Source: Vacuolonema iberomarrocanum LEGE 07170
GTDB lineage: Bacteria > Cyanobacteriota > Cyanobacteriia > Elainellales > Elainellaceae
NCBI GenBank assembly: GCA_015207365.1
Contig: JADEXA010000040.1
Span: 1 to 64,000 of the forward strand
DNA: 64,000 nt
Direction: 5' to 3'
Position numbers and translations under genes: made by a program. A model generated the notes under the pieces. That model made no database searches, was not told the DNA's origin, and was given only the letters and a program-made list of their open reading frames with translations. This document shows, piece by piece, positions 51,651 through 60,953 of the stretch. Within the stretch, counting starts at the first letter, position 1. The number at the start of each line of letters is the position of its first letter.

Positions 51651-52757
51651 ATGGCAGAAGCTTACCTGCTGGAAAAGCTGAACTCGGTTGAGCAGACTTT
51701 CACAGAAATGACCCGTCGGATGGCAGATCCGGATGTGGCGTCAGATCCGACTGAGTTTCAGAAGGTCGCGAAGGTGCGCTCGTCTTTGGAAGAGACGGTC
51801 GCTGTTTATAGCGAGTGGAAAAAAGCCCAGGACGATTTGCAGGGAGCTCGCGAAGTTCTCAAAGAATCTGCTGGGGATCAGGAATTGCGCGAGATGGCAG
51901 TCATGGAAGTGGAGGAGCTAGAGGAGAAGATTGCAAGCCTCGAAGACCGACTCAAGATTCTTTTGCTCCCTCGAGATCCAAATGATGATAAGAACATCAT
52001 GTTGGAAATCCGTGCAGGGGCAGGAGGCGATGAAGCCAGTATCTGGGCGGGGGATCTCGTACGAATGTATTCTCGCTATGCAGAGACGCAGAACTGGCGA
52101 GTGAAGCTAGTGAGTGAGTCGCTGGCCGATATGGGTGGCTTCAAAGAAGCCATTATCGAGATTCAAGGGGATCAAGTTTATAGCAAGCTAAAGTTTGAAG
52201 CAGGCGTTCATCGGGTTCAGCGAGTTCCTGTCACTGAGGCGGGTGGACGGGTTCATACCTCGACAGCGACTGTTGCCATCATGCCTGAAGTAGATGAGGT
52301 GGAAGTCGAGATCGATCCCAAAGATATCGAGCTGAAGACCGCACGATCGGGAGGGGCTGGGGGTCAGAATGTCAACAAGGTAGAAACTGCCGTCGATTTA
52401 TTCCACAAGCCAACAGGAATCCGAGTTTTCTGTACAGAAGAACGATCGCAGGGTCAAAACCGTGAGCGCGCGATGCAAATCTTGCGGGCTAAGCTATACG
52501 AGATGAAGCTCCAAGAGCAGCGGGATGAAGTTTCTTCCATGCGGCGATCGCAGGTAGGCTCTGGCGAGCGTTCTGAAAAAATTCGCACCTACAATTACAA
52601 AGACAATCGGGTCACTGACCATCGATTGGGTCAGAACTTTACCCTCACCCCGATTTTGGAAGGGGATATTGAGGGAATGATTCAGACATGTATTACTCAA
52701 GACCAGCAAGAACAACTTGAACAGTTGGCTACTTCCACTGCATCCGCTTCAATCTAA
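51651..52757 (+). CDS. prfA: peptide chain release factor RF-1
   Basis: A 368-residue factor that terminates translation at UAA and UAG. The catalytic GGQ motif is at residues 237-239 (GGAGGQNVNKVET), and the codon-recognition tripeptide is PVT in RVPVTEAGGRVHTS, the RF-1 type. The N-terminal helical domain is complete. It closes the superoperon and is followed by a long terminator hairpin. Confidence 0.97.
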   Translation: MAEAYLLEKLNSVEQTFTEMTRRMADPDVASDPTEFQKVAKVRSSLEETVAVYSEWKKAQDDLQGAREVLKESAGDQELREMAVMEVEELEEKIASLEDRLKILLLPRDPNDDKNIMLEIRAGAGGDEASIWAGDLVRMYSRYAETQNWRVKLVSESLADMGGFKEAIIEIQGDQVYSKLKFEAGVHRVQRVPVTEAGGRVHTSTATVAIMPEVDEVEVEIDPKDIELKTARSGGAGGQNVNKVETAVDLFHKPTGIRVFCTEERSQGQNRERAMQILRAKLYEMKLQEQRDEVSSMRRSQVGSGERSEKIRTYNYKDNRVTDHRLGQNFTLTPILEGDIEGMIQTCITQDQQEQLEQLATSTASASI

Positions 52758-52808
52758 AAACAGCGCGCAATCGCCAGAGCAACTCGGTTATTTGCACCTT
52801 AGCTATCT

Positions 52809-52857
52809 AGACAAATCATAAGAGGTCAGGGGTTGCCCTGACTCTTGTGATTTGTCT
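52809..52857. terminator. long hairpin terminator between prfA and ccs1
   Basis: A stem of about 22 bp (one wobble and one bulge) with a four-base loop, then GCCTTTTG on the plus strand. It sits between the convergent prfA and ccs1 genes and can stop transcription from both sides; it is the likely end of the superoperon. Confidence 0.8.
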
Positions 52858-52896
52858 GCCTTTTGTACGGCGTGAAAGGTAGCGGCACCTGTCCGT

Positions 52897-54333
52897 TTAC
52901 TGCATAGAAGGGCTGGGTGTGCGATCGCTTGTCTTATCCCCTTGCTCCTCATTTTCTGGATGGGGAATGGGTTGCAACGTCTCCAAAACACTTAGAATTT
53001 CGCGCTCGAAGGTGACCTGAGCACGATTGGATCTGCCGCCGAGGTAGAGGCGATCGCCCTCCTGCAGCGCCCAAATCTGGGCATGAGAGACATAGCTCAT
53101 CACCACGCCGATCATCAACAATCCGAATCCCAGATAAACCACAGGAATACCGGGATCGGCTTTGATCTGCAAACCTGTGCTACCGATGATTTCGTCGATC
53201 GACAGCTGAACCCCGTTGACCTCAGCGGATTGCCCTTCGCGAATGGTCGCGGTCAGACTCCCCCCGCCGTCATACACAAACACAGTGCCCTTCAGATCCC
53301 GAGCCAGGACGGATACACCATCACTCAAATCTGGGTTGGTGGGAATCCAAGCTCCCCAGAGACGGCCTTTACCCCCGGTTTCCAACTGCACCATCGGCAA
53401 GTCAAATTTGGGACTGTTGTTGAAGTGGAAGCGGAGCCCGGCTATCCCCCAATCGGCCTGGTAAAGGGTAACACCGTGATAGCGCAAGGGTTCGTTGACA
53501 TGGATGGTTTTGCGATCCACCTCGTTACCCTGCTGGTCGAGCACGGATAAATCAGAGTAAAACTGGTCGATCGCCCCTTCCGGTGTGTAGTCGATCCAGA
53601 AGCGATTGACATGCACGGACCAATCTTTGGGAATTTGCGATTTTGCCCAGGGCCCAGCATCGAAAATATTTTGAATTTGAAAGGTTTGTCCGCTGGGGAC
53701 GATTTCCTGGGCAAAGAACCCCGTCATCGATCCGATGATCGACCCGACCAGCACAATCAACATACTGGCATGAACCACAATCGGACCGATGCGTCCCGCA
53801 ATGCCTCGGCGAGCATACAAACTATTTCCATCTTGAAAAATGAGATAGCGTTTTGTTTGCAATACCTGGCTCAGGTTTGCCAAGGCAGCGTTAGCAGGTT
53901 GCCCATCCACTTCTGCACTCAACGCCAGCTTCTCAAATTGTCGAGGCTGGGTGTAGTAGTTCCACTTCCGCGCGGCTTTGAGGGTTGGGAGTTGGCGTGA
54001 AAAGGTGCAGGCCGTGAGACTGGAACCAAATAAAATGAGCAGCGCCAGGAACCACCAAGTGCGGTAGACATGGTCTAAGCCCAGGGTCAGAACCACTTTC
54101 CAGCTCAGAAACCCAAAAAGAGCTGGGTCTTCGGGATAGTTGGCTTGATAAAACGCCAGGGTTTCCCCCTGCTCGATGACGGTACCGCTAACGCTGAAGA
54201 GCGCGATCGCCAGCAGCAACACAATCGCCAATCGCAAGTCTGCCAACAGTGGCAACAGCTCCCGCCGGAAGTAGCGTTTGAGGATAGTAAAGCCACCCTT
54301 GGAGTTGGCAGAAGACGGTTCATTCATGGCCAT
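52897..54333 (-). CDS. ccs1: cytochrome c biogenesis protein Ccs1 (ResB family)
   Basis: A 478-residue membrane protein of System II cytochrome c maturation. With CcsA it moves haem across the thylakoid/plasma membrane and attaches it to apocytochromes. Three N-terminal transmembrane helices (LLADLRLAIVLLLAIALFSVSGT; RTWWFLALLILFGSSLTACT; the third around PIVVHASMLIVLVGSIIG) precede a large lumenal domain and a final helix (VYLGFGLLMIGVVMSYVSHAQ), the ResB layout. The frame continues 39 codons upstream without similarity; I start at the ATG at 54333 (MAMNEPSS). No ccsA is adjacent. Confidence 0.95.
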   Translation of the reverse strand: MAMNEPSSANSKGGFTILKRYFRRELLPLLADLRLAIVLLLAIALFSVSGTVIEQGETLAFYQANYPEDPALFGFLSWKVVLTLGLDHVYRTWWFLALLILFGSSLTACTFSRQLPTLKAARKWNYYTQPRQFEKLALSAEVDGQPANAALANLSQVLQTKRYLIFQDGNSLYARRGIAGRIGPIVVHASMLIVLVGSIIGSMTGFFAQEIVPSGQTFQIQNIFDAGPWAKSQIPKDWSVHVNRFWIDYTPEGAIDQFYSDLSVLDQQGNEVDRKTIHVNEPLRYHGVTLYQADWGIAGLRFHFNNSPKFDLPMVQLETGGKGRLWGAWIPTNPDLSDGVSVLARDLKGTVFVYDGGGSLTATIREGQSAEVNGVQLSIDEIIGSTGLQIKADPGIPVVYLGFGLLMIGVVMSYVSHAQIWALQEGDRLYLGGRSNRAQVTFEREILSVLETLQPIPHPENEEQGDKTSDRTPSPSMQ

Positions 54334-54707
54334 AGGTTTAGACAAATAACCAACTTGAGCATTTAACGGGATCGTGCAATAGACAGGAAGCATCGACCAC
54401 AGCAGGAGGTCACAATGCCATTCCCTTCTCCACTGTACTATTTCGCTCAAATTTCGGCGTTGCTGGTTCTGGGTATGAAATCGGTGCAGTTAGAGGAGAG
54501 AAGCAAAACCATTTTCTTGACCTGCGGCAATGGCATCCGAGTTGTTTTAGATCTAATTTGTACTCGCATGAAATTATGGCACTGAAGTCAGGACTTGCCC
54601 AATTTGTTGATTTTGTGGCTGGATCGCAACCCCAAAATCCTTACGATTTGAAGACAACCCTCGCGTTAAACTCATGGTTGGACATTTTCTTATGACTACC
54701 GATTGCA
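54334..54707. other. 374-bp divergent region between ccs1 and serS
   Basis: Presumably holds both promoters. I see no gene or convincing RNA element. Confidence 0.55.
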
Positions 54708-55988
54708 ATGCTTGACCTCAAACAAATTCGGGAAAATCCAGAGCAGGTACAGGCGCGGCTCAATCGGCGTGGAACAGGCTATGACTTGACGCCGATTTTG
54801 GAGTTCAATCAACAGCAGCGAGTACTGGAAGGGGAGCGATCGCAACTCCAAGCCCGAAGCAACGAAATCGGCAAACAGGTCGGGCAAAAAATGAAATCGG
54901 GTGCGAAGCCGAACGATCCTGACGTGCTCGCGCTGAAGGACGAGGGTAATCAGGTCAAGGCACAGTTGAGCGAACTGGAACCTCGAGAAAAGGAACTCAA
55001 AGCCAACGTAGAAGAGCTGTTGCTCGGTATTCCAAATCTGCCTAGCGATACAACGCCTGTGGGCAAGGATGAGGATGAAAATGTCGAGTTGCATCGTTGG
55101 GGCGATGAATATTTACCGGATGCAACGGGCTTGCTGCCCCATTACGAAATTGGCGAAACGTTAGGGATTTTCAACTTTGAGCGATCGACGCGGATTGCGC
55201 AGAGCCGTTTTGTAACCCTACTCGGGGCGGGGGCGGCGCTGGAGCGGGCGCTGATTAACTTCATGCTCAATCGTCACATTGCCGTGGGTTACACCGAGGT
55301 GCTGCCACCGTTTCTGATTAATTCGGACTCGCTGCGAGCGTCAGGGCAGCTCCCTAAATTTGCTGAGGAAAGCTTTCGATGCGATCGCGACGACCTCTGG
55401 CTCACACCGACCGCTGAAGTCCCCATTACCAGCTATCACCGAGACGAGATCCTAGATATTGATCAGCTGCCGTTACACTACTGCGCCTACACCCCTTGTT
55501 TTCGGCGGGAAGCTGGCAGCTATGGCCGCGATACCCGGGGTCTTATTCGTCTGCATCAGTTTGACAAGGTAGAAATGTATAAGTTCGTGCATCCGGAACA
55601 GTCAGCCGCCGAACATGAGGCACTACTCAAGGATGCGGAGGCCATTCTGCAAGCATTGAAGTTACCCTACAGGGTGATTGAGCTTTGCACGGGAGATCTT
55701 GGCTTCTCTGCCACCAAGACCTATGACCTAGAAGTGTGGATGCCCAGCCAAGGCAAGTATCGGGAAATCTCCAGTTGTTCCAATTGCTGGGATTTCCAGG
55801 CTCGTCGAGCCAATATTCGCTTCAAAGCAGCAGGAAAGAAGGGCACACAATTTGTTCACACGCTCAATGGCTCAGGGCTAGCCGTAGGGCGAACCATGGC
55901 AGCAATTCTGGAGAATTACCAGCAATCCGATGGCACCGTGCGGATTCCAGAGGTACTGCAACCGTTTATGGGGCGAGATGTTCTGTAA
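54708..55988 (+). CDS. serS: seryl-tRNA synthetase
   Basis: A 426-residue class II synthetase charging tRNA-Ser. The N-terminal long antiparallel coiled-coil arm (about residues 27-100) binds the tRNA long variable arm. Motif 2 is CFRREAGSYGRDTRGLIRLH, with the serine/AMP site following; motif 3 is GSGLAVGRTMAAILEN. Length is normal (E. coli 430). The ATG at 54708 is the family start. Confidence 0.98.
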   Translation: MLDLKQIRENPEQVQARLNRRGTGYDLTPILEFNQQQRVLEGERSQLQARSNEIGKQVGQKMKSGAKPNDPDVLALKDEGNQVKAQLSELEPREKELKANVEELLLGIPNLPSDTTPVGKDEDENVELHRWGDEYLPDATGLLPHYEIGETLGIFNFERSTRIAQSRFVTLLGAGAALERALINFMLNRHIAVGYTEVLPPFLINSDSLRASGQLPKFAEESFRCDRDDLWLTPTAEVPITSYHRDEILDIDQLPLHYCAYTPCFRREAGSYGRDTRGLIRLHQFDKVEMYKFVHPEQSAAEHEALLKDAEAILQALKLPYRVIELCTGDLGFSATKTYDLEVWMPSQGKYREISSCSNCWDFQARRANIRFKAAGKKGTQFVHTLNGSGLAVGRTMAAILENYQQSDGTVRIPEVLQPFMGRDVL

Positions 55989-56084
55989 TATCCAAATCTG
56001 GTTAAACAACCCAAATATCTTTGTGCCCGCTGTGTTGCATTGTGGCCGCTGCGTTGCAAAGGATGGGAGGGATTCCTGAGGAGA

Positions 56085-56120
56085 GAGCGATCGCCCCGTT
56101 TCACTGAGGGGCGATCGCTC
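56085..56120. terminator. 13-bp hairpin built from two HIP1 sites
   Basis: A perfect inverted repeat, 56085-56097 with 56108-56120, ten-base loop, each arm containing GCGATCGC. It lies between the convergent serS and M15 peptidase genes, so it probably acts as a two-way terminator without a T tract. Confidence 0.55.
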
Positions 56121-56144
56121 AACACCTTGCTTGACACTCGATCG

Positions 56145-57200
56145 TTAGAAACCCCACTTTCGCTTCGGTCCCACATCCAGGTGTAGGATATGCCGACGGT
56201 TGCCGCCGTAAATTCCTAATCCACCAGGCCACCAGGAAACAAGCTGACGCGCTACGTCGCCGCCCCTATAACCTTCAACCACAATATCAATCCCTTTGCC
56301 CTCAAGATGTTGGCTGCGGCGTGCACCCCCAGCTCGACGGTTCCAGGGATCGGGACGATACCACGAGGTTACCCGGAAGGGTTTACCGATCTGCTGTCGA
56401 GCTTTTTGTAGTTGGGTCGCCAGCGCCACGATGTTCTGGGCATGGCTAGCACTTTTCGGGATGCGGCTGCCACCATGTGTTGCCTCACCCCAGGTAAAGG
56501 AACCCCCAGAAATAATCGGCTGATCGGTATAGACCGTGCCCACTCCAGGTACGGTTAAAGCCTCGCCCTTAAAGGAGCCCGATGTTGCTGCTGCTATGGC
56601 CGAAGTTGCTGCCGTAGATGCAGGTTCTTGACCTGCGGGCAGAGGGTAAACCACCGCACCATCTAGCTTTACATAGGCATGAGGCGCATACACATACCAG
56701 GTACTCAGACCCCGGATATATTGCTCTGGCTCGTTGATGGCAAAACGAATATGGTTATTGAATTTGCCTTCAGCATCGGCGTAGGCATAGGAGTGTAGAT
56801 CAAACGTCATTGCTTTGGGAACGTTGTACAACTCCTCTTCTGCCAACTCAGAAGAGTCAACAGGCCGCCGTTTTAATACTGTGTCCTGGGCAATTTCGAG
56901 TACCTGTGCAGCCGCTTGCTCTTCCAGGGGATAAACGACTTCACCACCAAACTCAATTTCAGCAAACCGATTGAAGATAAACCAGGTATTGAATCCAGCA
57001 ATCTTGTTATCTTTCAGGGTGAATTTGATGTGTTCGTCAAAGTCGCCATGAGAATCAGCCCAAGCATAGGACTGGATTTCATACTCTGTCCCTAATGCAA
57101 CATCGGGGTACTTTTCCTGGTCGGGCAAATGTCCGGCATAGACAGGGCGTCGCTTCAGAATGGCGCGATTGTCAAGGATTTTCAAGACTTGTTTGGACAT
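56145..57200 (-). CDS. M15A-type peptidase with duplicated N-terminal module
   Basis: A 351-residue protein. The C-terminal ~140 residues are a peptidase M15A domain (D,D-carboxypeptidase/endolysin-like): RVTSWYRPDPWN, SQHLEGKGIDIVV with ligands H298 and D305, and HILHLDVG with H340. The N-terminal half is two copies of an ~88-residue unit (5-92 and 100-187), each with LKRRPV, a SYAxADxxGxFxxHI segment and GxVVYPL. I do not know a name for the unit; it may bind cell wall or another ligand. No signal peptide is visible. The ATG at 57200 has AAGGAGC upstream. Confidence 0.85.
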   Translation of the reverse strand: MSKQVLKILDNRAILKRRPVYAGHLPDQEKYPDVALGTEYEIQSYAWADSHGDFDEHIKFTLKDNKIAGFNTWFIFNRFAEIEFGGEVVYPLEEQAAAQVLEIAQDTVLKRRPVDSSELAEEELYNVPKAMTFDLHSYAYADAEGKFNNHIRFAINEPEQYIRGLSTWYVYAPHAYVKLDGAVVYPLPAGQEPASTAATSAIAAATSGSFKGEALTVPGVGTVYTDQPIISGGSFTWGEATHGGSRIPKSASHAQNIVALATQLQKARQQIGKPFRVTSWYRPDPWNRRAGGARRSQHLEGKGIDIVVEGYRGGDVARQLVSWWPGGLGIYGGNRRHILHLDVGPKRKWGF

Positions 57201-57898
57201 AGAAGATGCTCCTTAATTGGAAGATTAATTCGGAAGGAAGATGGGGCGAGATAAACAGATCAAAGCTTTGTCAAAACACTGAGAACTTATCAGTCGAGCA
57301 GACATAAAGATCGACGTGATAAATGAGTCAGAGTCATCCTTAAAAAACAAAAATTCCGAATAGTCAGCAGACAGCTTTACTATCACCAAAGCATTGAGCG
57401 ATCGCACAACTCATCAAACATTTTGGAAACCGCATGAAAGCTATATAATCGCCTTCAAATGGTTGAGCATTAATCGTCACTCATCATTTTTGACAGCCAT
57501 AGTGAGCTCAAACAAATCCTTGGGGTTACATCAAGAATCTAGGTAGATCCTGTCTTCGCAATACTCAAAGACACCCAAATCAATGCATCTCAAACCTTTA
57601 TTGCAGATCACTTATCAATCCACAAAACTTGAGAGATCTATCCATAAAATGTCAAGAATTGTCTTCAAGGATGCCACTTATAGCGCTATGCGCGTTAGTT
57701 AAGTACGGTTGTGTGGGGGCGCGGCGCGCCCCACACAACCGTTGCTGTGCTTAATGCGGTTGCACACCGCTATTGTCACTCAGATCTAACCATTTTATTT
57801 GAGCTCGATCGCCAGCTTACTCTCAGCATTTTGGCAATGAATCGCTATCCAACTGTTCCAACCAGCATCTTTCCCATTACGGCTGGATTTCTATCGTT
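57201..57898. other. 698-bp gap with palindromic repeat
   Basis: Largely A+T-rich non-coding DNA upstream of the M15 gene and downstream of the M48 gene (both minus strand). It contains family A repeat copy 2 (57680-57773). No gene seen. Confidence 0.65.
57680..57773 (-). repeat. palindromic dispersed repeat, family A, copy 2
   Basis: A 94-bp copy of the element at 6096-6190, in reverse orientation. Ends ATAGCGCTATGC and ATAGCGGTGTGC are kept; the central stem (57705-57718 with 57729-57742) is retained, with different base pairs near the loop. Confidence 0.9.
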
Positions 57899-59839
57899 TT
57901 ACTTCAAAGAAGCATCTAGAAATGGCGGAATAGGGCAATCGAGAGCAATCACAACCACACGCAGCAATTCTGCTTCCTGAATGGTGACGTTGTTATCGAG
58001 CAGTACAGTATGAGCACAGGCATCAATTGCGATTTGCTTTAGCTTAGGTGCCGTTTTTCCCAGCCGCTTTAGGCTATTCCCAACTGCAGCCAGGTTCATT
58101 GGCATGACTCCCTTCGGTAGCTCTCGACTGCCTGCACCCGGCAAGCGGTAAATCCCAGAGCGAAACGCATAGTCTTGGCCATCTTTGTCTGAATGCCCCA
58201 CCTGAGCCAACGCCGAGAGAAGAACCAGGCAATCATCCCAAACTTGGTCGAGGGTGGTGAATTCGGTCTTGGGTGGTGCGGGCTTGCTGAAATAGGTAGA
58301 GAGACGGCGATAAAGGACAACCTGGAGGGCATATTCACCGAGGGTGACCCGCTGATCCATTTGCACTAGCACCTGGACTTGCTGCAGGAAGCGACTGCAT
58401 TGCTGAGCCGAGGTCTCGCGCAAAGCAGGAATGGTGAGGTCGATGAGGGGGAGGCGAAAGCGCAGATCGAGGCGATGTAGCAGCGGAGCAAGCTTGATCG
58501 TCTGCTCAACCACCTCTGGGAGTTCGTTTTCTTTGAGGTGAGCAATTTGGCGATCGCGCACCTCTCGCTTTTCTTTATCCAACAAGAAGCCATAGACAAT
58601 GGACAACGCTCCAGTCCGCTCCCGTGTTGCCAGTCGAATGGGTTCTGGCAGCTTAGATAGGAGGGTATGGGCATAAGCGAGATGCTGAGGCGTTGCCGTA
58701 CCGACAGCCTCTACCACATCAGCAGCAGGGTGTGTCGAGGGTTCGGGCTTCTGAGGCGATCGCGTTGTCGTGTCTCCCTGAAGCCCCATTACGGCTTCAT
58801 TGGTGGCGATGCCAGCGCTGGTTCCTACCGTTGGGCGAGCGGCAGATTTTGGTCGGGTAGAGCGCTTGCCCTCAATCCTCTGAATGCGTTGTTGCAATGG
58901 AGGATGGGTCGCAAAGCCTTGTCCAAAAAAGCCAAAACGTAACGCTTCCCCAAAAAATAAATGACTAATCTCTTCCGCATTGGGAGCCTCGATGAGAGAA
59001 CCCTCAGAAAGCCCGCCAATCTTGCGGAGCGCCCCAGCAATACCCGATGGATTACGGGTAAATTGTACGGCTGAGGCATCGGCTAAAAACTCTCGCTGGC
59101 GCGACACTGCACTTTTGATCAGTCGTCCACACAGCAAACCAAGTGACCCAATCAGAATCAGCGCCAGCCCGACAGCGACGATTTTTCCATCCCCACGGGA
59201 ACGTCCGCGCCCACCCGCCCGCGCGACAACCCGCCCGGTGAGATAAATCAGCAAAATGCCCTGAAGCACACCGATGAGCCGGAGGTTGAGGGTCATATCG
59301 CCGTTCAGAATATGGCTAAATTCATGGGCAATGACCCCCTGGAGTTCTTCGCGCGATAGCTGCTCTAAAGTCCCTCGGGTCACGCCAATGACCGCATCGT
59401 TTGGGGTAAAGCCAGCGGCGAAAGCATTGATTCCCGGTTCATCAGCCAGCAAATAGACAGCAGGCACAGGGGTGCCTGAGGCGATCGCCATTTCATCCAC
59501 GATGTTCAGCAGTTGCTGCTCATTGGGATCTTGGGTATTGCGGCTCAGCAAATGTCCACCCAAGCCCCCTGCAACAACCTTGCCGCCACCTCGGAGCGCG
59601 GCCAACTTCGAAACACTCCCGATACCGACGAAGAGCCCCACTCCGACAGCCGAAATGAGCAGCAGAGATGGATCCCAAAGGTAGAGTGTTCCGGTAGAGC
59701 TACCGGAAACGGCAAACATCAGGGCAAGGTAGATCAGCAAGACCATGCCGATCAGGGCGATCGCAAATAACACCAATAGGTACAGGGTATTCTGCTTCGC
59801 CCGATCCTGATGCTCAAAGAAATTCATTGTCCCTGCCAT
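57899..59839 (-). CDS. M48 family zinc metalloprotease with C-terminal extension
   Basis: A 646-residue HtpX-like membrane protease for quality control of membrane proteins. Two helices near the N-terminus (about 20-45 and 58-75) precede the active site HEFSH at 172-176 in GVIAHEFSHILNGDM, with a second pair of helices after it and the third ligand in RQREFLADASAVQF. From about residue 330 an extra ~300-residue soluble helical region follows that is not part of HtpX. The upstream lemA gene on the same strand, 79 bases away, is a frequent partner. The ATG at 59839 has AAGGGCGAG upstream. Confidence 0.93.
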   Translation of the reverse strand: MAGTMNFFEHQDRAKQNTLYLLVLFAIALIGMVLLIYLALMFAVSGSSTGTLYLWDPSLLLISAVGVGLFVGIGSVSKLAALRGGGKVVAGGLGGHLLSRNTQDPNEQQLLNIVDEMAIASGTPVPAVYLLADEPGINAFAAGFTPNDAVIGVTRGTLEQLSREELQGVIAHEFSHILNGDMTLNLRLIGVLQGILLIYLTGRVVARAGGRGRSRGDGKIVAVGLALILIGSLGLLCGRLIKSAVSRQREFLADASAVQFTRNPSGIAGALRKIGGLSEGSLIEAPNAEEISHLFFGEALRFGFFGQGFATHPPLQQRIQRIEGKRSTRPKSAARPTVGTSAGIATNEAVMGLQGDTTTRSPQKPEPSTHPAADVVEAVGTATPQHLAYAHTLLSKLPEPIRLATRERTGALSIVYGFLLDKEKREVRDRQIAHLKENELPEVVEQTIKLAPLLHRLDLRFRLPLIDLTIPALRETSAQQCSRFLQQVQVLVQMDQRVTLGEYALQVVLYRRLSTYFSKPAPPKTEFTTLDQVWDDCLVLLSALAQVGHSDKDGQDYAFRSGIYRLPGAGSRELPKGVMPMNLAAVGNSLKRLGKTAPKLKQIAIDACAHTVLLDNNVTIQEAELLRVVVIALDCPIPPFLDASLK

Positions 59840-59918
59840 ACAGCTCGCCCTTGAAAACTGTCTAGAAAGTGTGAGTTAGTACAGTGGTGTACGGTTTTAT
59901 CCAAGCAAATTCAGCGGG

Positions 59919-60518
59919 CTAAAACGAAACACGAGGGACTTCTTTGACTTCGGGAGACGCTTCTTCGAGGAACTGGGCTTCGGCAAAATTGAAGCCCCCG
60001 GCAATGATGTTGTTGGGAAAAACTTCGCGGGCGGTGTTGTAGCGCATGACAGCATCGTTAAACGCCTGACGGGCAAAGGCGATTTGGTTTTCGGTCGTCC
60101 GTAACTCTTCCATCAACTGCCCCATAGAGCGATCGGCCTTCAGGTCAGGATAGGCTTCGGCAACAGCAAATAGCCGCCCCAAAACCCCTGTGAGCATGCC
60201 TTCGGCTTCGCCCAGTTGTTGCATCGCCCGGGGATCGCCAGGAGCCCCTGCGGCACGCTGAGTTGCCTGCATTGCCGCGTTACGAGCGGAGATAACGGCT
60301 TCCAGAGTTTCCCGTTCGTGCTGCATGTACCCCTTTACGCTTTCCACCAGGTTGGGGATCAGGTCATGGCGACGACGCAGTTGCACATCAATTTGTGAGT
60401 AGGCATTCTGGTACAAGCGCCGTTTTGCGACCAACTGGTTGTAAATGCCAGCGACTAAAAAGCCAACCACGCCAACCAGCGCAATGAGAAAAATGAGTAG
60501 CCCGAGGACTCCAGCCAT
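59919..60518 (-). CDS. lemA: LemA family protein
   Basis: A 199-residue protein with one N-terminal transmembrane helix (VLGLLIFLIALVGVVGFLVA) and a long helical-bundle domain. Family marks are YNQLVAKRRLYQNAYSQIDV, QLRRRHDLIPNLVESVKGYM and YPDLKADRSMGQLMEELRTT. LemA proteins are membrane anchored; their function is unsettled, but they are repeatedly encoded with M48 proteases, as here. The ATG at 60518 follows AGAGGTAAG. Confidence 0.95.
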   Translation of the reverse strand: MAGVLGLLIFLIALVGVVGFLVAGIYNQLVAKRRLYQNAYSQIDVQLRRRHDLIPNLVESVKGYMQHERETLEAVISARNAAMQATQRAAGAPGDPRAMQQLGEAEGMLTGVLGRLFAVAEAYPDLKADRSMGQLMEELRTTENQIAFARQAFNDAVMRYNTAREVFPNNIIAGGFNFAEAQFLEEASPEVKEVPRVSF

Positions 60519-60953
60519 GTTGTGCTTACCTCTTTATTTGAGTCGATTTGAGATGATTCGGTCGAGCAGACGATGTTGGCAAGACCTGTACAATCGCCCA
60601 TTCACACAATCAGAACTACAGTCTCTTTAAACCGGTTTACAGTTCTGTTTTTCAATCCATCACCATAGCTTCAGGATTCCCATACTTCGACATGAGCCAA
60701 CAGCAGCTTGGGGGTGTTCTGCCAAACATCGCACGTGGAAGCGTTCGCACCACTATGGACGATCGCCCTATTCAACAAAGCGGAATCCGATGATTTTCCA
60801 ATCCCTATCTAAAGCATCAAAATGAGATGAATCAATTCAGGAATGGGAGAGAAACAACCAATAAAACTTCAAAGAATCAGTATCTATCAACAACACAATC
60901 CTGATTGAGAACGATTGCATCATTGACATTACGTAGCCAGCGAGCCGTCGGGG
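60519..60953. other. 435-bp intergenic gap
   Basis: Between the GIDE-domain gene and lemA, both on the minus strand. It presumably contains the lemA promoter. I see no gene or structure. Confidence 0.5.
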
